A stretch of 52,086 nucleotides of DNA, from the NCBI GenBank assembly GCA_024403055.1, contig JAKSSO010000004.1:1-52086 (forward strand), written 5' to 3'. The notes under the pieces are model-generated. The model had not been told where the DNA came from, did not search any database, and saw only the letters and a program-made list of their open reading frames with translations. Below, piece by piece: positions 1 to 8,971 of this stretch. Position 1 is the first letter of the stretch. Every line of letters begins with the position of its first letter. The translations under genes were made by a program, and so were the position numbers. Source of the DNA: Mogibacterium sp. (GTDB taxonomy: Bacteria; Bacillota; Clostridia; Peptostreptococcales; Anaerovoracaceae).

Positions 1-1
1 G

Positions 2-1510
2 AAATTCAGTGATTGCGCTTCGGCACTTAACGAAGCGGGACTGGTCAAAAAGACTGATATCAAAGCTGACTGCAGCATTCAGGGAATAACATACAATTCC
101 AGGGAAGTTGCGGAAGGCTTTTTATTCGTGTGCAAGGGAGCACATTTCAAGGAAACTTACCTGACGGATGCCATTTCACGCGGCGCTGCAGCATATGTCA
201 GCGAGACGGAGTATGAGGCCGGCAGGGACATCGAAGCGATCATCGTAAAAGATATACGTGCTGCGATGCCTGTCATCGCCAAGGCTTTCTATGGCGATCT
301 GTCAGCAGAAATAAAGATGATAGGTATCACGGGCACCAAAGGAAAGTCGACTACGGCTTATTTCCTGAGAGCCATACTCGATGATTACCTGACTGATACA
401 AAGGGCGTAAAGTCCGCGATATGTTCCGGCATTGACAATTATGACGGCGTGAACCTGGAAGAGGCACATCTGACTACTCCGGAGATCATGGAGCTGTATC
501 ATCACATGAATAATGCGGTAAATTCAGGGATCCCGTTCATGGAGATGGAGGTGTCGAGCCAGGCACTCAAGTATGACAGAGTCGCAGGTGTTCAGTATGA
601 GCTGGCCTGCTTCCTGAATATAGGAACAGACCATATCAGTGACATGGAGCACAAGGATTTTGAAGACTATTTCGGCTCCAAGCTCCTGATATTCGACCAG
701 GCAAATTCCGCTTGCATCAACATGGATTCTGAAGAGTTCGAGAGGATCGAACAGGCTGCGACGAAGACCGGAAGAGTCGTAAGATTCAGCGAGAAAAATG
801 CTGCTGCAAATGTCTATGCTGAGAATATCGTTTCCGACAGAGGAAAGGTCGAATTCGATGCCGTTATCAGGGACGTGCCGGGATATGAGGATGACCGTCT
901 GCACATCGATCTGGCGGCTTTCGGAGTGATCAATGTAAGAAATGCAGTCGCTGCTGTTGCAATGGCTGCGATGCTCGGAGTTCCGGGCAGATACATAGTG
1001 TCAGGTCTTGGCAGAGCACTGACTCCGGGAAGGATGGAAGTGTACCGCAGCGCTGACGGAAAGTATATAGGCATCGTTGATTATGCACACAACAAGCTAA
1101 GCTATGAGGCATTGCTGTCGGCTATCAGCGGTGAGTTCCCTGACAGGAATATCGTAATGGTATTCGGCTCGACCGGGGGCAAAGCGATCAACAGACGTGA
1201 GGAGCTGGGCAGCATTGCCGGCAAGTACTGCTCACACGTTGTCCTGACCGAGGACGATGGCGGCGAGGAGGATATTCCTTCCATCTGCAGAGAGATCGCA
1301 GGATATCTCGGGGATGAGTGCAGCTATGAGATCATTCCGGACAGACCTGAGGCAATACGACATGCAGTTGAACAGGCTGACGAGAAATCGATCGTTATCG
1401 CTGCAGGCAAAGCAAGAGAACATTATCAGAAGAGAGGCGACCACTTCATCGAGATCGAGGCTGATGTTGATGTAATGAGAAAGGCTATCGCTTTAAAAGG
1501 AGAGAAGTAA
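2..1510 (+). CDS. murE: UDP-MurNAc-tripeptide synthetase, L-lysine type (MurE), 5'-partial
   Basis: Cytoplasmic Mur ligase adding the third stem-peptide residue to UDP-MurNAc-L-Ala-D-Glu with ATP. The frame is open to the left edge from base 2 without a stop and already encodes family sequence (ITYNSREVAEGFLFV), so the GTG at 128 is internal and the true start lies outside. The ATP-binding motif GTKGKST (332-352), LTTPE, MEVSSQA, FLNIGTDHI and the C-terminal VIAAGKA are visible. The mDAP-type DNPR motif is replaced by EDDGGEED near 1250-1270; lysine-type streptococcal MurE, as I remember it, has GTKGKT and a DDP motif in these places, so L-lysine is the likelier substrate. Ornithine cannot be excluded. 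It is the first visible gene of a four-gene wall operon; the next gene starts right after its stop. Confidence 0.88.
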   Translation, partial: KFSDCASALNEAGLVKKTDIKADCSIQGITYNSREVAEGFLFVCKGAHFKETYLTDAISRGAAAYVSETEYEAGRDIEAIIVKDIRAAMPVIAKAFYGDLSAEIKMIGITGTKGKSTTAYFLRAILDDYLTDTKGVKSAICSGIDNYDGVNLEEAHLTTPEIMELYHHMNNAVNSGIPFMEMEVSSQALKYDRVAGVQYELACFLNIGTDHISDMEHKDFEDYFGSKLLIFDQANSACINMDSEEFERIEQAATKTGRVVRFSEKNAAANVYAENIVSDRGKVEFDAVIRDVPGYEDDRLHIDLAAFGVINVRNAVAAVAMAAMLGVPGRYIVSGLGRALTPGRMEVYRSADGKYIGIVDYAHNKLSYEALLSAISGEFPDRNIVMVFGSTGGKAINRREELGSIAGKYCSHVVLTEDDGGEEDIPSICREIAGYLGDECSYEIIPDRPEAIRHAVEQADEKSIVIAAGKAREHYQKRGDHFIEIEADVDVMRKAIALKGEK

Positions 1511-2800
1511 GTGAACAACTGGGTTTTTGTAACAGATATCGAAAAAGAAAGATTCAATGAGCCGGCTTTTAATGAGAACGTCAAATCTCATTTTCTCGGT
1601 TCATATGAGTGGGGTGAACTTTCAGCGCAGAACAACTGGACACCGATGTATGTCGGCGTTGAAGAGGACGGCAGACTGATCGCAACAGCGCTGCTGCTCA
1701 GAAAGATGTTGCTGAAGGGATATAACTATGTATATATTCCAAGAGGTTACACAGCGGACTACAGCAACAAGGAATTGCTGAAGTTCATGACTGAAAATAT
1801 TGTCAGAATGCTCAGAAAACAGAAGACTGTATTCTTTGAGATCGATCCTGACATCAAGCTCCATACTCTCGATATCGAGGGCAATGTTGTAGAGGGCGAG
1901 GAGAACAGTGAGCTGGTCGAATTCCTGAAGGAACTCGGATTCAGACACAAGCCTCTGACTTATCTTTTCGAGGGCAGACAGCCGAGATTCACATTTCGCA
2001 TCCCTCTGGACGGCGAGATGGAAAACATCGAAGCAAGATACAGCCGTACAACAAGAACAAGGATCAAGAAATCTCTTGCCAATGAAGTTGAAGTATACAA
2101 AGGCGATGCCGAGGATATCGATGAGTTCATCAGACTCATGAAGATGACAGAGGCAAGACAGGACTTCTTCTCACATGAGTACGATTACTATCGCAGGCTG
2201 TACGATACACTGCATCCTTCGGACATGGTGGACCTGTATCTCGGCAGGATCGATGTTGAGGCTCTCAGGGCTAAGGTGCGCGGAGAGCTCGAGCGGGAGA
2301 AGGCTGATTTTGCGAAATACGAGAACTCTGACAGCAAGAGCGCTGAGAAGAAGAGAAAAGAAATAGAGAAGAGGATCACGGCCTGCGAGGGAAGACTCGC
2401 AGAACTCGATTCCAAGGATGAGACAAATCCTATCGTTTCGGCGTACATCATTACCAAGTATGATGACAAGGCGTGGGCACTTTTTGCAGCCAATGACATG
2501 GACTACAGCAAGTTCTTCGCCAATTATGCTGTTTACAGGCAGCAGCTGAGAGATACGCATGCGGACGGCCGCAGGATATTTGACGTATTCGGAACAGTGG
2601 GAGACACAGAGTCTGCAGGAAATGCGGCAGGACTCTATGAGTTCAAGAAAAAATGGGGCGGTGAGTTCACTGAGTTCATCGGCGAGTTCATTTATGTGCT
2701 CGATCCGCTGATGTATTTCGTATATGAGAAACTTATCCCTATCAGACACAGGATCATAAACAAGTCACTTAGAAAGAAGGTACAAGAGAGTGCAGAATAA
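1511..2800 (+). CDS. FemA/FmhB-family peptidoglycan bridge aminoacyltransferase
   Basis: FemABX-family protein, 429 residues, predicted to transfer an amino acid from aminoacyl-tRNA to the side chain of stem-peptide residue 3 on lipid II or its UDP precursor. Two GNAT-like halves are visible (N-terminal FLGSYEWGELSAQNNWTP; C-terminal DVFGTVGD and GLYEFKKKWGGEFTEFIGEF). Between them, at about residues 250-310, is a charged helical-hairpin insert typical of FemA and FmhB rather than of short FemX proteins. The start is GTG directly after the murE stop, with a purine-rich GGAGAGAAG just upstream. The amino acid transferred cannot be read from sequence; Ser, Ala or Gly are the known choices in the family. 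Its presence beside a D-Asp ligase is unusual, since that ligase uses no tRNA. Confidence 0.85.
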   Translation: MNNWVFVTDIEKERFNEPAFNENVKSHFLGSYEWGELSAQNNWTPMYVGVEEDGRLIATALLLRKMLLKGYNYVYIPRGYTADYSNKELLKFMTENIVRMLRKQKTVFFEIDPDIKLHTLDIEGNVVEGEENSELVEFLKELGFRHKPLTYLFEGRQPRFTFRIPLDGEMENIEARYSRTTRTRIKKSLANEVEVYKGDAEDIDEFIRLMKMTEARQDFFSHEYDYYRRLYDTLHPSDMVDLYLGRIDVEALRAKVRGELEREKADFAKYENSDSKSAEKKRKEIEKRITACEGRLAELDSKDETNPIVSAYIITKYDDKAWALFAANDMDYSKFFANYAVYRQQLRDTHADGRRIFDVFGTVGDTESAGNAAGLYEFKKKWGGEFTEFIGEFIYVLDPLMYFVYEKLIPIRHRIINKSLRKKVQESAE

Positions 2801-3995
2801 GCCATTCATCGGAGTTGTGCTCGGTGGTGACATGAACTCATACGCTGTTGCCAGAGCATTCTACGAAGCATACGGGATCAGGACAGTCGTTCTCGGTCTG
2901 TATCCTATCCATCCGACCAAAGACAGCAAGCTGATCGAGGGTCACTATTACAGCGACCTTTTCGAAGACACCGGCCTGATACATGCAGTCACTGAACTGC
3001 AGGAGAAGTATCCGGACAAGAAGAAGATCATGTTCGGCGCAACTGACCAGTATGTCAAGCACATCATCAACAACAGGGAAGCGATCAGGGAGGTAAGCGA
3101 TACTTACATCATCCCGATGACTTCTGCTGATCTGTATGACAGACTGTATGAGAAGAAATCGTTCTATCAGCTGTGCGAGCAGTACGGACTGAGATATCCC
3201 AAGAGCATGATCTTCAATATAGCAGATGGCGATGAGAACATGGAGCTCCCGTTCGAGTATCCGGTATTCTTCAAGCCGTCTATCAGCGCAGAGTACGCTG
3301 AATATGAATTTGAGGGCAAGCAGAAGGGCTATAAGGTCGAGAATGCTGAAGAATTCAGGCGTATCGTTAATATCGTAAGATCTTCGGGATTTCCGGGAGA
3401 CTTTATCGTGCAGGAATACATCGAAGGCAAGGATGACTCGATGTTCGTTTATACGCTGTATGTCAACAGCGAGCATAAGGCAGAAGCGATCACCGGCGGC
3501 AGGATACTCATGGAGGACCGAACCCCGGAACTGATCGGCAACTATAATGCTATCTCCAATGCGCGTGATGTGGAATTGAGCATGAAACTCAAGGAATTCG
3601 TCGAGGGCATCGGATTTACCGGTATCTGTCATTTTGACATCCAGTACGTAGAGGACTGGAATGAATATGTTGTCTTCGAAATCAATATCAGACAGGGACG
3701 CAGCAACATGTACACCCTTGCAAGCGGAGTGAACCTCGCACAGTATGTTGTTGAGGACTACATTTATCATGACCACAAGGATGACTTTTATATTGCTGAC
3801 AAGGAATTTACGGTAAGTGCAGTTTCTGAAAAGAGACTGAAAAAGGCTCTTGCAGGCACAAGTGCAGAGCAGTATATCAGCAGTAATTTCTACAGATTCC
3901 AGCTGGCTCCGTATGATAAGGGGCTGAAGAGAAGCCTGCGTCAGGAGAAAGCTGACAGGCTGATTATGGAGGAGTATTTCAAACATGCAAAATAA
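2790..3995 (+). CDS. ATP-grasp D-aspartate ligase (Aslfm-like)
   Basis: ATP-grasp carboxylate-amine ligase, 401 residues. The N-terminus GVVLGGDMNSYAVARAFYEA closely resembles the Enterococcus faecium D-aspartate ligase as I remember it (LGSDMNVYGMARSFNEAYG), which joins beta-activated D-Asp to the epsilon-amine of lysine in UDP-MurNAc-pentapeptide. ATP-grasp elements are visible: VFFKPS (about residue 159), FIVQEYIEGKDDSM (about 205-218) and the metal-binding strand VVFEINIRQGRS (about 293-304). Translation starts at a GTG inside the end of the preceding gene (11-base overlap) behind AGAAGG. The aspartate racemase immediately downstream would supply its substrate. Generic carboxylate-amine ligase is the fallback name. 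A 403-codon antisense frame over this gene is a shadow. Confidence 0.85.
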   Translation: MQNKPFIGVVLGGDMNSYAVARAFYEAYGIRTVVLGLYPIHPTKDSKLIEGHYYSDLFEDTGLIHAVTELQEKYPDKKKIMFGATDQYVKHIINNREAIREVSDTYIIPMTSADLYDRLYEKKSFYQLCEQYGLRYPKSMIFNIADGDENMELPFEYPVFFKPSISAEYAEYEFEGKQKGYKVENAEEFRRIVNIVRSSGFPGDFIVQEYIEGKDDSMFVYTLYVNSEHKAEAITGGRILMEDRTPELIGNYNAISNARDVELSMKLKEFVEGIGFTGICHFDIQYVEDWNEYVVFEINIRQGRSNMYTLASGVNLAQYVVEDYIYHDHKDDFYIADKEFTVSAVSEKRLKKALAGTSAEQYISSNFYRFQLAPYDKGLKRSLRQEKADRLIMEEYFKHAK

Positions 3996-4689
3996 GGATC
4001 TTAAGAAGATCGGAATTATCGGAGGCGTGGGACCTAAGGCGAGCAGCATTTTCTATGATTTGATCGTCGACCATACTCAGGCCGAATGCGATCAGGACCA
4101 TCCGGATATCGTTGTGCTCTCATATGCCAGCATTCCGGACAGGACTGAAGCCATCCTCAGCGGTGACGGAAGCAGGATAATTCCGACACTGTGTCGTTGC
4201 GTGAAGGAACTCGATTCTCTCGGTTGCGAGCTGATCGCTATTCCCTGCAACACGGCACATTACTACTATGATGAGATGTCGGCTGCAGCTGATGCCAGGA
4301 TAATCAACATGATAGAACTGGCAGTCGGAGAAGCAGCTGCCCGCGGAGCACACAGGCTGGGTATCATGGCGACTGAAGGCACTGTTGCTGCGGATGTTTA
4401 TGGAAAAGCCGGCGAGGCTGCCGGACTTGAGGTCTGCTATCCCGAAAAGGGGCAGGCAGATGTGAACTCTCTGATCTATGATGATGTCAAGCAAGGAAAA
4501 ACAGGAGACAGGGCAAAATTCGACAGAGCCTATGACGAGCTGAAGAGCAGAGGATGCGATGCGATCATTCTGGCATGCACGGAACTGTCTGTTTTTGCCG
4601 CATACAACGAACTTCCTGAGGATGTAATAGATGCAATGGATGCTCTTGTTAGAGAAACTATAGAGCTCTCAGGAGCAGTATTTCGTTGA
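3985..4689 (+). CDS. Aspartate/glutamate racemase
   Basis: PLP-independent two-cysteine amino acid racemase of 234 residues, interconverting L- and D-aspartate (or glutamate). It starts IGIIGGVGPKASSIFYDLIV, the typical N-terminus of the aspartate racemase branch. The catalytic cysteines sit in IPCNTAHYY (about residue 88) and ACTELSVF (about residue 198). The ATG overlaps the end of the D-Asp ligase gene by 11 bases, implying coupled translation. The pairing with a D-Asp ligase mirrors the aspartate racemase/ligase pair of enterococci, so D-Asp is the likely product. The rny promoter overlaps its stop codon. Confidence 0.88.
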   Translation: MQNKDLKKIGIIGGVGPKASSIFYDLIVDHTQAECDQDHPDIVVLSYASIPDRTEAILSGDGSRIIPTLCRCVKELDSLGCELIAIPCNTAHYYYDEMSAAADARIINMIELAVGEAAARGAHRLGIMATEGTVAADVYGKAGEAAGLEVCYPEKGQADVNSLIYDDVKQGKTGDRAKFDRAYDELKSRGCDAIILACTELSVFAAYNELPEDVIDAMDALVRETIELSGAVFR

Positions 4690-4714
4690 CTTGGAGACCC
4701 TGTAAAAGTATAAT
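4686..4714 (+). promoter_or_regulatory. Sigma-A promoter for rny
   Basis: TTGACT at 4686-4691, a 17-base spacer, and a perfect TATAAT at 4709-4714. It overlaps the racemase stop codon and predicts a start near 4721, giving rny an 87-base leader. Confidence 0.8.
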
Positions 4715-4738
4715 AACTATGTATTATTATGCAATTTA

Positions 4739-4762
4739 CCGGGACTTGGCATATAGTCTCGG
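4739..4762 (+). other. Leader stem-loop upstream of rny
   Basis: CCGGGACT (4739-4746) can pair with AGTCTCGG (4755-4762) with one G-U pair and an 8-base loop. It lies in the predicted 5' leader of rny. No T-run follows, so it is not a terminator; a role in mRNA stability or autoregulation is conjecture. Confidence 0.45.
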
Positions 4763-4807
4763 ATAGGATGTATATATTACAAATTTCATAACATAAGGAG
4801 GGGCGAA

Positions 4808-6352
4808 ATGCCAGCATATACTATCAGCGTGATCGTTGGCATTGTATTCCTTATTGTCGGTATACTGGTAGGTTATATCTTACGCAAATCCGTAGGCGAG
4901 AAGGCTATCGGAAGTGCAGAAATGCAGGCCAAGAACATCGTTCTTGATGCACAGAATACTGTAGAGAATCTTAAGAAGGAGAAGGTTCTCGAGGCAAAAG
5001 AGGAAATACAAAAGCTTAAAGAAGATTACGAAAGAGAATTTCGCATCAGAAGAGGCGAAGTACAGAAGTCAGAGAGAAGGATCCAGCAGAAGGAAGAGAA
5101 CATCGACCGCAAACTGGACAACATCGAGAAGAGAGAGAACAATCTCACCAAGAGAGAGCACTCGATGGATGAGAAGCACAGGGAGATCGATTCTTTCATA
5201 GCCAAGCAGATGGCTGAACTCGAGAGAATTTCAGGATATACCAAGGAAGAGGCTAAGGCCATTCTTCTCAAGGATGTTGAAACAGACATCCGTAAGGACG
5301 CTTCAGATCTTATCGTAAAGATCGAAAGCGCAGCCAAGGAGGAGGGCGACAAGAGAGCAAGAGAGATCATCACTACTGCTATCCAGAGATACGCAGCAGA
5401 TCAGGTGACAGAGACTACTGTATCAGTTGTCAGCCTGCCTAATGATGACATGAAGGGCCGTATTATCGGTAGAGAAGGCCGTAACATCAGAGCCATCGAA
5501 ACACTTACAGGTGTTGATCTGATCATCGACGATACACCTGAAGCCGTTATCCTTTCCGGCTTTGATCCTGTAAGAAGAGAGATCGCAAGGATCGCTCTTG
5601 AGAAACTGATAGTTGACGGACGTATCCATCCTGCACGCATCGAGGAGATGGTACAGAAGGCAACCAAGGAAGTGAATGAGATAATAAAGTCCGAGGGTGA
5701 GAGAGCATGCTTCGAGTGCGGAGTACACAATCTGCATCCTGAGCTCGTAAAGCTCCTCGGAAGACTTAAATACAGAACTTCATACGGACAGAACGTACTG
5801 CAGCACTCCATCGAGGTTGCTACACTTGCAGGCATGATGGCCGATGAGCTGGGACTGGATCACAAGCTCGCAAGAAGAGGTGGTCTGCTTCACGATATCG
5901 GCAAGTCCATCGACCACGAGGTAGAGGGAACTCACGTAGAGATCGGTGCAAGCATCTGCAAGAAGTACAAGGAGTCCTGGAAAGTTATCAACGCAGTTGA
6001 GTCACATCACGGTGATGTCGAGGCAACTACTCTTGAGGCAATGCTGGTAGGTGCCGCTGACGCACTTTCTGCAGCAAGACCGGGAGCAAGAAGAGAGACT
6101 CTTGAGACTTACATCAAGAGACTTGAGAACCTCGAGACTATCGCCAACACAACAAAGGGTGTTGACAAGTCTTATGCGATCCAGGCCGGCAGAGAGATCC
6201 GCGTAGCCGTTAAGCCTAACCAGGTAAAGGACGACGAGGTACCAATGCTCGCAAGGGAGATCGCAAAGAGAATTGAAGAAGAGCTTGAATATCCGGGCCA
6301 GATCAAGGTAAACGTGGTCCGTGAGACTAAGGCAACAGATTTTGCAAAATAG
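4808..6352 (+). CDS. rny: Ribonuclease Y
   Basis: Membrane-anchored endoribonuclease that initiates mRNA decay in Bacillota; 514 residues, the usual family length. An N-terminal membrane helix (about residues 4-26) is followed by a long charged coiled coil (about 40-160), a KH domain with [15 protein letters not shown] (about 213-227), and an HD domain with HSIEVA and the metal-binding HDIG near residue 361. The start has a strong AAGGAGG upstream. It has its own promoter and is followed by a terminator hairpin. Confidence 0.97.
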   Translation: MPAYTISVIVGIVFLIVGILVGYILRKSVGEKAIGSAEMQAKNIVLDAQNTVENLKKEKVLEAKEEIQKLKEDYEREFRIRRGEVQKSERRIQQKEENIDRKLDNIEKRENNLTKREHSMDEKHREIDSFIAKQMAELERISGYTKEEAKAILLKDVETDIRKDASDLIVKIESAAKEEGDKRAREIITTAIQRYAADQVTETTVSVVSLPNDDMKGRIIGREGRNIRAIETLTGVDLIIDDTPEAVILSGFDPVRREIARIALEKLIVDGRIHPARIEEMVQKATKEVNEIIKSEGERACFECGVHNLHPELVKLLGRLKYRTSYGQNVLQHSIEVATLAGMMADELGLDHKLARRGGLLHDIGKSIDHEVEGTHVEIGASICKKYKESWKVINAVESHHGDVEATTLEAMLVGAADALSAARPGARRETLETYIKRLENLETIANTTKGVDKSYAIQAGREIRVAVKPNQVKDDEVPMLAREIAKRIEEELEYPGQIKVNVVRETKATDFAK

Positions 6353-6358
6353 TAAAGG

Positions 6359-6385
6359 AGCTCCCCGTTCCGGCGGGGAGCTTTT
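6359..6385 (+). terminator. Rho-independent terminator after rny
   Basis: AGCTCCCCG (6359-6367) pairs perfectly with CGGGGAGCT (6374-6382) around a 6-base loop and is followed by a short T-run (6382-6385). It ends only 7 bases before the next start codon, so it may act as a partial terminator. Confidence 0.7.
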
Positions 6386-6392
6386 AAAAGAA

Positions 6393-7577
6393 ATGATTTA
6401 TTTAGACAACAGCGCAACTACAAGACAATATGATGAGGTCAGCGAGCTGATGTTCAAGGCTGCGACGGAGAACTACGGTAATCCGTCATCTTTGCATCAG
6501 CTGGGTTTTGAAGCAGGCAATCTGCTCCATGACGCAAGACTGGAGATAGAGAAGCAGTTCTATGGACACGGCATAGTTATTTTCACTTCCGGCGGTACTG
6601 AAGCAGACAACATGGCTATTCTTTCGACTGCTCGCAAGATGAGAAGACGCGGCAACAGGATCGTTACTACCAAAGTGGAGCATCCTGCTGTGTTGCAGAC
6701 ATGCAGGAGACTGGAAGAGGAAGGCTTTGTCGTTGAGTATCTGGATGTGGATGTAGACGGATACGTTGAACCTCAGGAAGTCAAAGCGGCAATTGATGAG
6801 AACACCATCCTCGTTTCTATCATGACCGTAAACAATGAGGTGGGCACCATCGAGTCTGTAGTCCCTGCGTTCAAAATAGTCCAGGAGTACTGCAATGAGC
6901 ACGGCAACAGGATAATCTTCCATACGGATGCGGTACAGGCTTTTGGAAAGATATCATTCGAGGATGCCCAGTTTGATCTTATTTCTGTAAGCGGTCACAA
7001 GCTGCACGGGCCTAAGGGCGTAGGATTCCTGTACATGAACAGACTGATCCAGCTGCCTCCGTTTATCACAGGCGGCGGTCAGGAGAACGGTTACAGATCC
7101 ACTACAGAGAATACACCGGGTATTGCAGGCATGGGACTTGCAACTAAGATGTCATATGGCGGCCTGATGGACAAGATGAAGAATATGGGCGAAGTAAACG
7201 ACTATCTCCGCAGGGGACTTATGGCAGAGCTCGATGATGTTGAGCTCAACGGACCCGAGGCTCTTGGATACAGCCTTTATGATTACGGCAAGAGATGCCC
7301 GTCTGTTCTCAACATGACGTTCGCAGGAACAAGGGGAGAGGTACTTCTCCACACGCTTGAGCAGGACGGAATATATGTTTCGACCGGATCAGCCTGCGCG
7401 TCGCATCATACCGGAGACAGTCATGTACTGCAGGCAATGTCACTGACCCACAAGGAGATTGAAGGAGCGATCCGCTTCTCATTCTCCGAATTCAACACCA
7501 TCGATGAGATGGATTTCGTGATTGCCAAGACTAAGGCGGCGGTTACAAGATTCAGAAGATTGGGGTCATTCAGATAA
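6393..7577 (+). CDS. Cysteine desulfurase (NifS/IscS family)
   Basis: PLP-dependent cysteine desulfurase, 394 residues, releasing sulfur from cysteine as an enzyme persulfide. MIYLDNSATT at the chosen ATG is the canonical N-terminus; upstream codons would run through the terminator hairpin. Visible: TSGGTEADNM, the PLP lysine in SVSGHKLHGPKG (about residue 203) and the catalytic cysteine in STGSACASHHTGDSH (about residue 335). ThiI follows, as in the NifZ-ThiI pair of Bacillus subtilis, so the likely job is sulfur supply for 4-thiouridine in tRNA. Selenium delivery for the hydroxylases downstream is only a possibility. Confidence 0.93.
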   Translation: MIYLDNSATTRQYDEVSELMFKAATENYGNPSSLHQLGFEAGNLLHDARLEIEKQFYGHGIVIFTSGGTEADNMAILSTARKMRRRGNRIVTTKVEHPAVLQTCRRLEEEGFVVEYLDVDVDGYVEPQEVKAAIDENTILVSIMTVNNEVGTIESVVPAFKIVQEYCNEHGNRIIFHTDAVQAFGKISFEDAQFDLISVSGHKLHGPKGVGFLYMNRLIQLPPFITGGGQENGYRSTTENTPGIAGMGLATKMSYGGLMDKMKNMGEVNDYLRRGLMAELDDVELNGPEALGYSLYDYGKRCPSVLNMTFAGTRGEVLLHTLEQDGIYVSTGSACASHHTGDSHVLQAMSLTHKEIEGAIRFSFSEFNTIDEMDFVIAKTKAAVTRFRRLGSFR

Positions 7578-7590
7578 AATTTTACGCTGA

Positions 7591-7721
7591 ACGACAGCAG
7601 TGAGCTTACCTGAGAGTACGGCTCGCGCCTCGTTGCGGCGACGCAGCGGTTCTAAGCTCTGCTTCGCAATCGCTAAGTACCGGCTGCCGCAAAGCCTCTC
7701 ATGCAAGCTCATTGCTGCCGT
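7591..7721. repeat. GC-rich intergenic inverted-repeat element
   Basis: A 26-base arm at 7591-7616 (starting ACGACAGCAGTGAGCTT) is matched by the reverse complement of 7696-7721 with four mismatches, two or three of which would be G-U in RNA. The interior is markedly GC-rich and contains a nested palindrome around 7649-7676 (AAGC-TCT-GCTT core). The whole gap (7578-7747) carries no convincing gene. It could be a MITE-like or REP-like repeat, or a terminator-like RNA structure. I saw no second copy in this window. Confidence 0.6.
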
Positions 7722-7747
7722 GCGGGAAAAACATTATAGGAGTCACA

Positions 7748-8929
7748 ATGAACAAAAACTTGTATTTAGTTAGGTGTGGTGAAGTCGCACTTAAAGGAAT
7801 GAATAAACCCTACTTTGAAAGAATTCTTTTGGAGAGGGTAAAGAATGCTCTGGCGTGCTATGAGGGTGCGGAGGCAAGATGGATAGACGGACTGATGTTC
7901 GTTAGAGTTCCTGATACCGTTCCTGAGGACGATGTTGTCGACAAGTGTGTCAAGGTATTCGGTGTTGCCAGTGTCAGCACTGCAGTAGAGTGTGAGAAGG
8001 ACATCGACAAGATCGGTGCAGCTGCTGCTGAGATGATGCAGAAGATCATCGACAATGAAGGTGTTCAGTCTTTCAAGGTAAAGGGAAAGAGAGCTGACAA
8101 GTCATTCCCGATCCAGTCACCTGAGATCGGTAGGATCGTTGGAGCTATCATCCTCAAGGCATGCAAGGTGCTGAGAGTAGATGTTCACAAACCGGACGTT
8201 ACTCTGACTGTAGATGTAAGACGTGAAGGCGCATACATTTTCAGAGACAAGGTAAGAGGATTTGGAGGACTGCCTCTTGGAACCAACGGCAGAGGAATGA
8301 TCCTGATGTCCGGCGGTATCGACAGTCCGGTCGCTGCATTCATGATGGCTAAGAGAGGAATGACCATTGAGGCGGTACACTTCCACTCATATCCTTACAC
8401 CAGCCAGAGAGCTCAGCAGAAGGTAGAAGACCTCGTAAGAGTACTCGCAGGATACATGGGCACCATCAGAATGCACGTTATCAATCTGCTTCCTATCCAG
8501 GAACAGATCGTGACCAACTGTCCTGAAGACGAAACTACACTTCTCGTAAGACGTTTCATGATGCGTATCGCCGAGCAGATAGCAATAAAGAACAAGAACA
8601 TGATGCTTATCACAGGAGAGGACCTCGGTCAGGTGGCAAGCCAGACAGCAGAGGCTCTCGTTGTTACCGATTCCGTAGTTAAGATGCCGGTAATGAGACC
8701 GCTCATCGCCATGGACAAGGTCGATATCATGGATAAAGCCAGAGAGATCGGCACCTATGATATCTCGATCCAGCCATATGAAGACTGCTGCACGGTATTC
8801 CTGCCAAAGCATCCGGTGACAAAGCCTAAACTCGAGAGGATCGAAGAAAGCGAGTCAAAACTCGATGTCGACGCACTCGTCGCAGCGGCTGTCGCTTCGG
8901 AAGAAATCGTAACAATATCACCAAGATAA
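7748..8929 (+). CDS. thiI: tRNA 4-thiouridine synthetase ThiI
   Basis: Adenylates and thiolates U8 of tRNA with sulfur relayed from a cysteine desulfurase; 393 residues. A THUMP domain (about residues 60-165) is followed by a PP-loop ATP pyrophosphatase domain with MSGGIDSPVAAF (about 187-198). There is no C-terminal rhodanese domain, as in Bacillus-type ThiI. The ATG at 7748 is chosen because AGGAG lies 5 bases upstream and MNKNLYLVRCGEVALKG is the family N-terminus; an in-frame start 36 bases earlier falls inside the repeat element. Its sulfur donor is probably the desulfurase encoded just upstream. Confidence 0.95.
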   Translation: MNKNLYLVRCGEVALKGMNKPYFERILLERVKNALACYEGAEARWIDGLMFVRVPDTVPEDDVVDKCVKVFGVASVSTAVECEKDIDKIGAAAAEMMQKIIDNEGVQSFKVKGKRADKSFPIQSPEIGRIVGAIILKACKVLRVDVHKPDVTLTVDVRREGAYIFRDKVRGFGGLPLGTNGRGMILMSGGIDSPVAAFMMAKRGMTIEAVHFHSYPYTSQRAQQKVEDLVRVLAGYMGTIRMHVINLLPIQEQIVTNCPEDETTLLVRRFMMRIAEQIAIKNKNMMLITGEDLGQVASQTAEALVVTDSVVKMPVMRPLIAMDKVDIMDKAREIGTYDISIQPYEDCCTVFLPKHPVTKPKLERIEESESKLDVDALVAAAVASEEIVTISPR

Positions 8930-8938
8930 TGATATAAT
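8909..8938 (+). promoter_or_regulatory. Extended -10 promoter for thrS
   Basis: GTAACA (8909-8914), an 18-base spacer, and TGA-TATAAT (8930-8938), a perfect extended -10. It overlaps the thiI stop and predicts a leader of about 27 bases, too short for a T-box. Confidence 0.6.
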
Positions 8939-8971
8939 TAACGTTAATACAAACGGAGGAACGGAATAAAA

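Noticed and set aside
128..1510. MurE starting at the GTG at 128
   Set aside because: The frame is open to the left edge and encodes conserved MurE N-terminal sequence upstream, so this codon is internal and the gene is cut by the window.
2838..4049. 403-codon open frame antisense to the D-Asp ligase
   Set aside because: It exactly shadows two well-supported genes, has no ribosome site, and its translation resembles no family.
8930..8971. T-box riboswitch upstream of thrS
   Set aside because: Only 42 bases separate thiI from thrS, far too few for a T-box, and no T-box sequence is seen.
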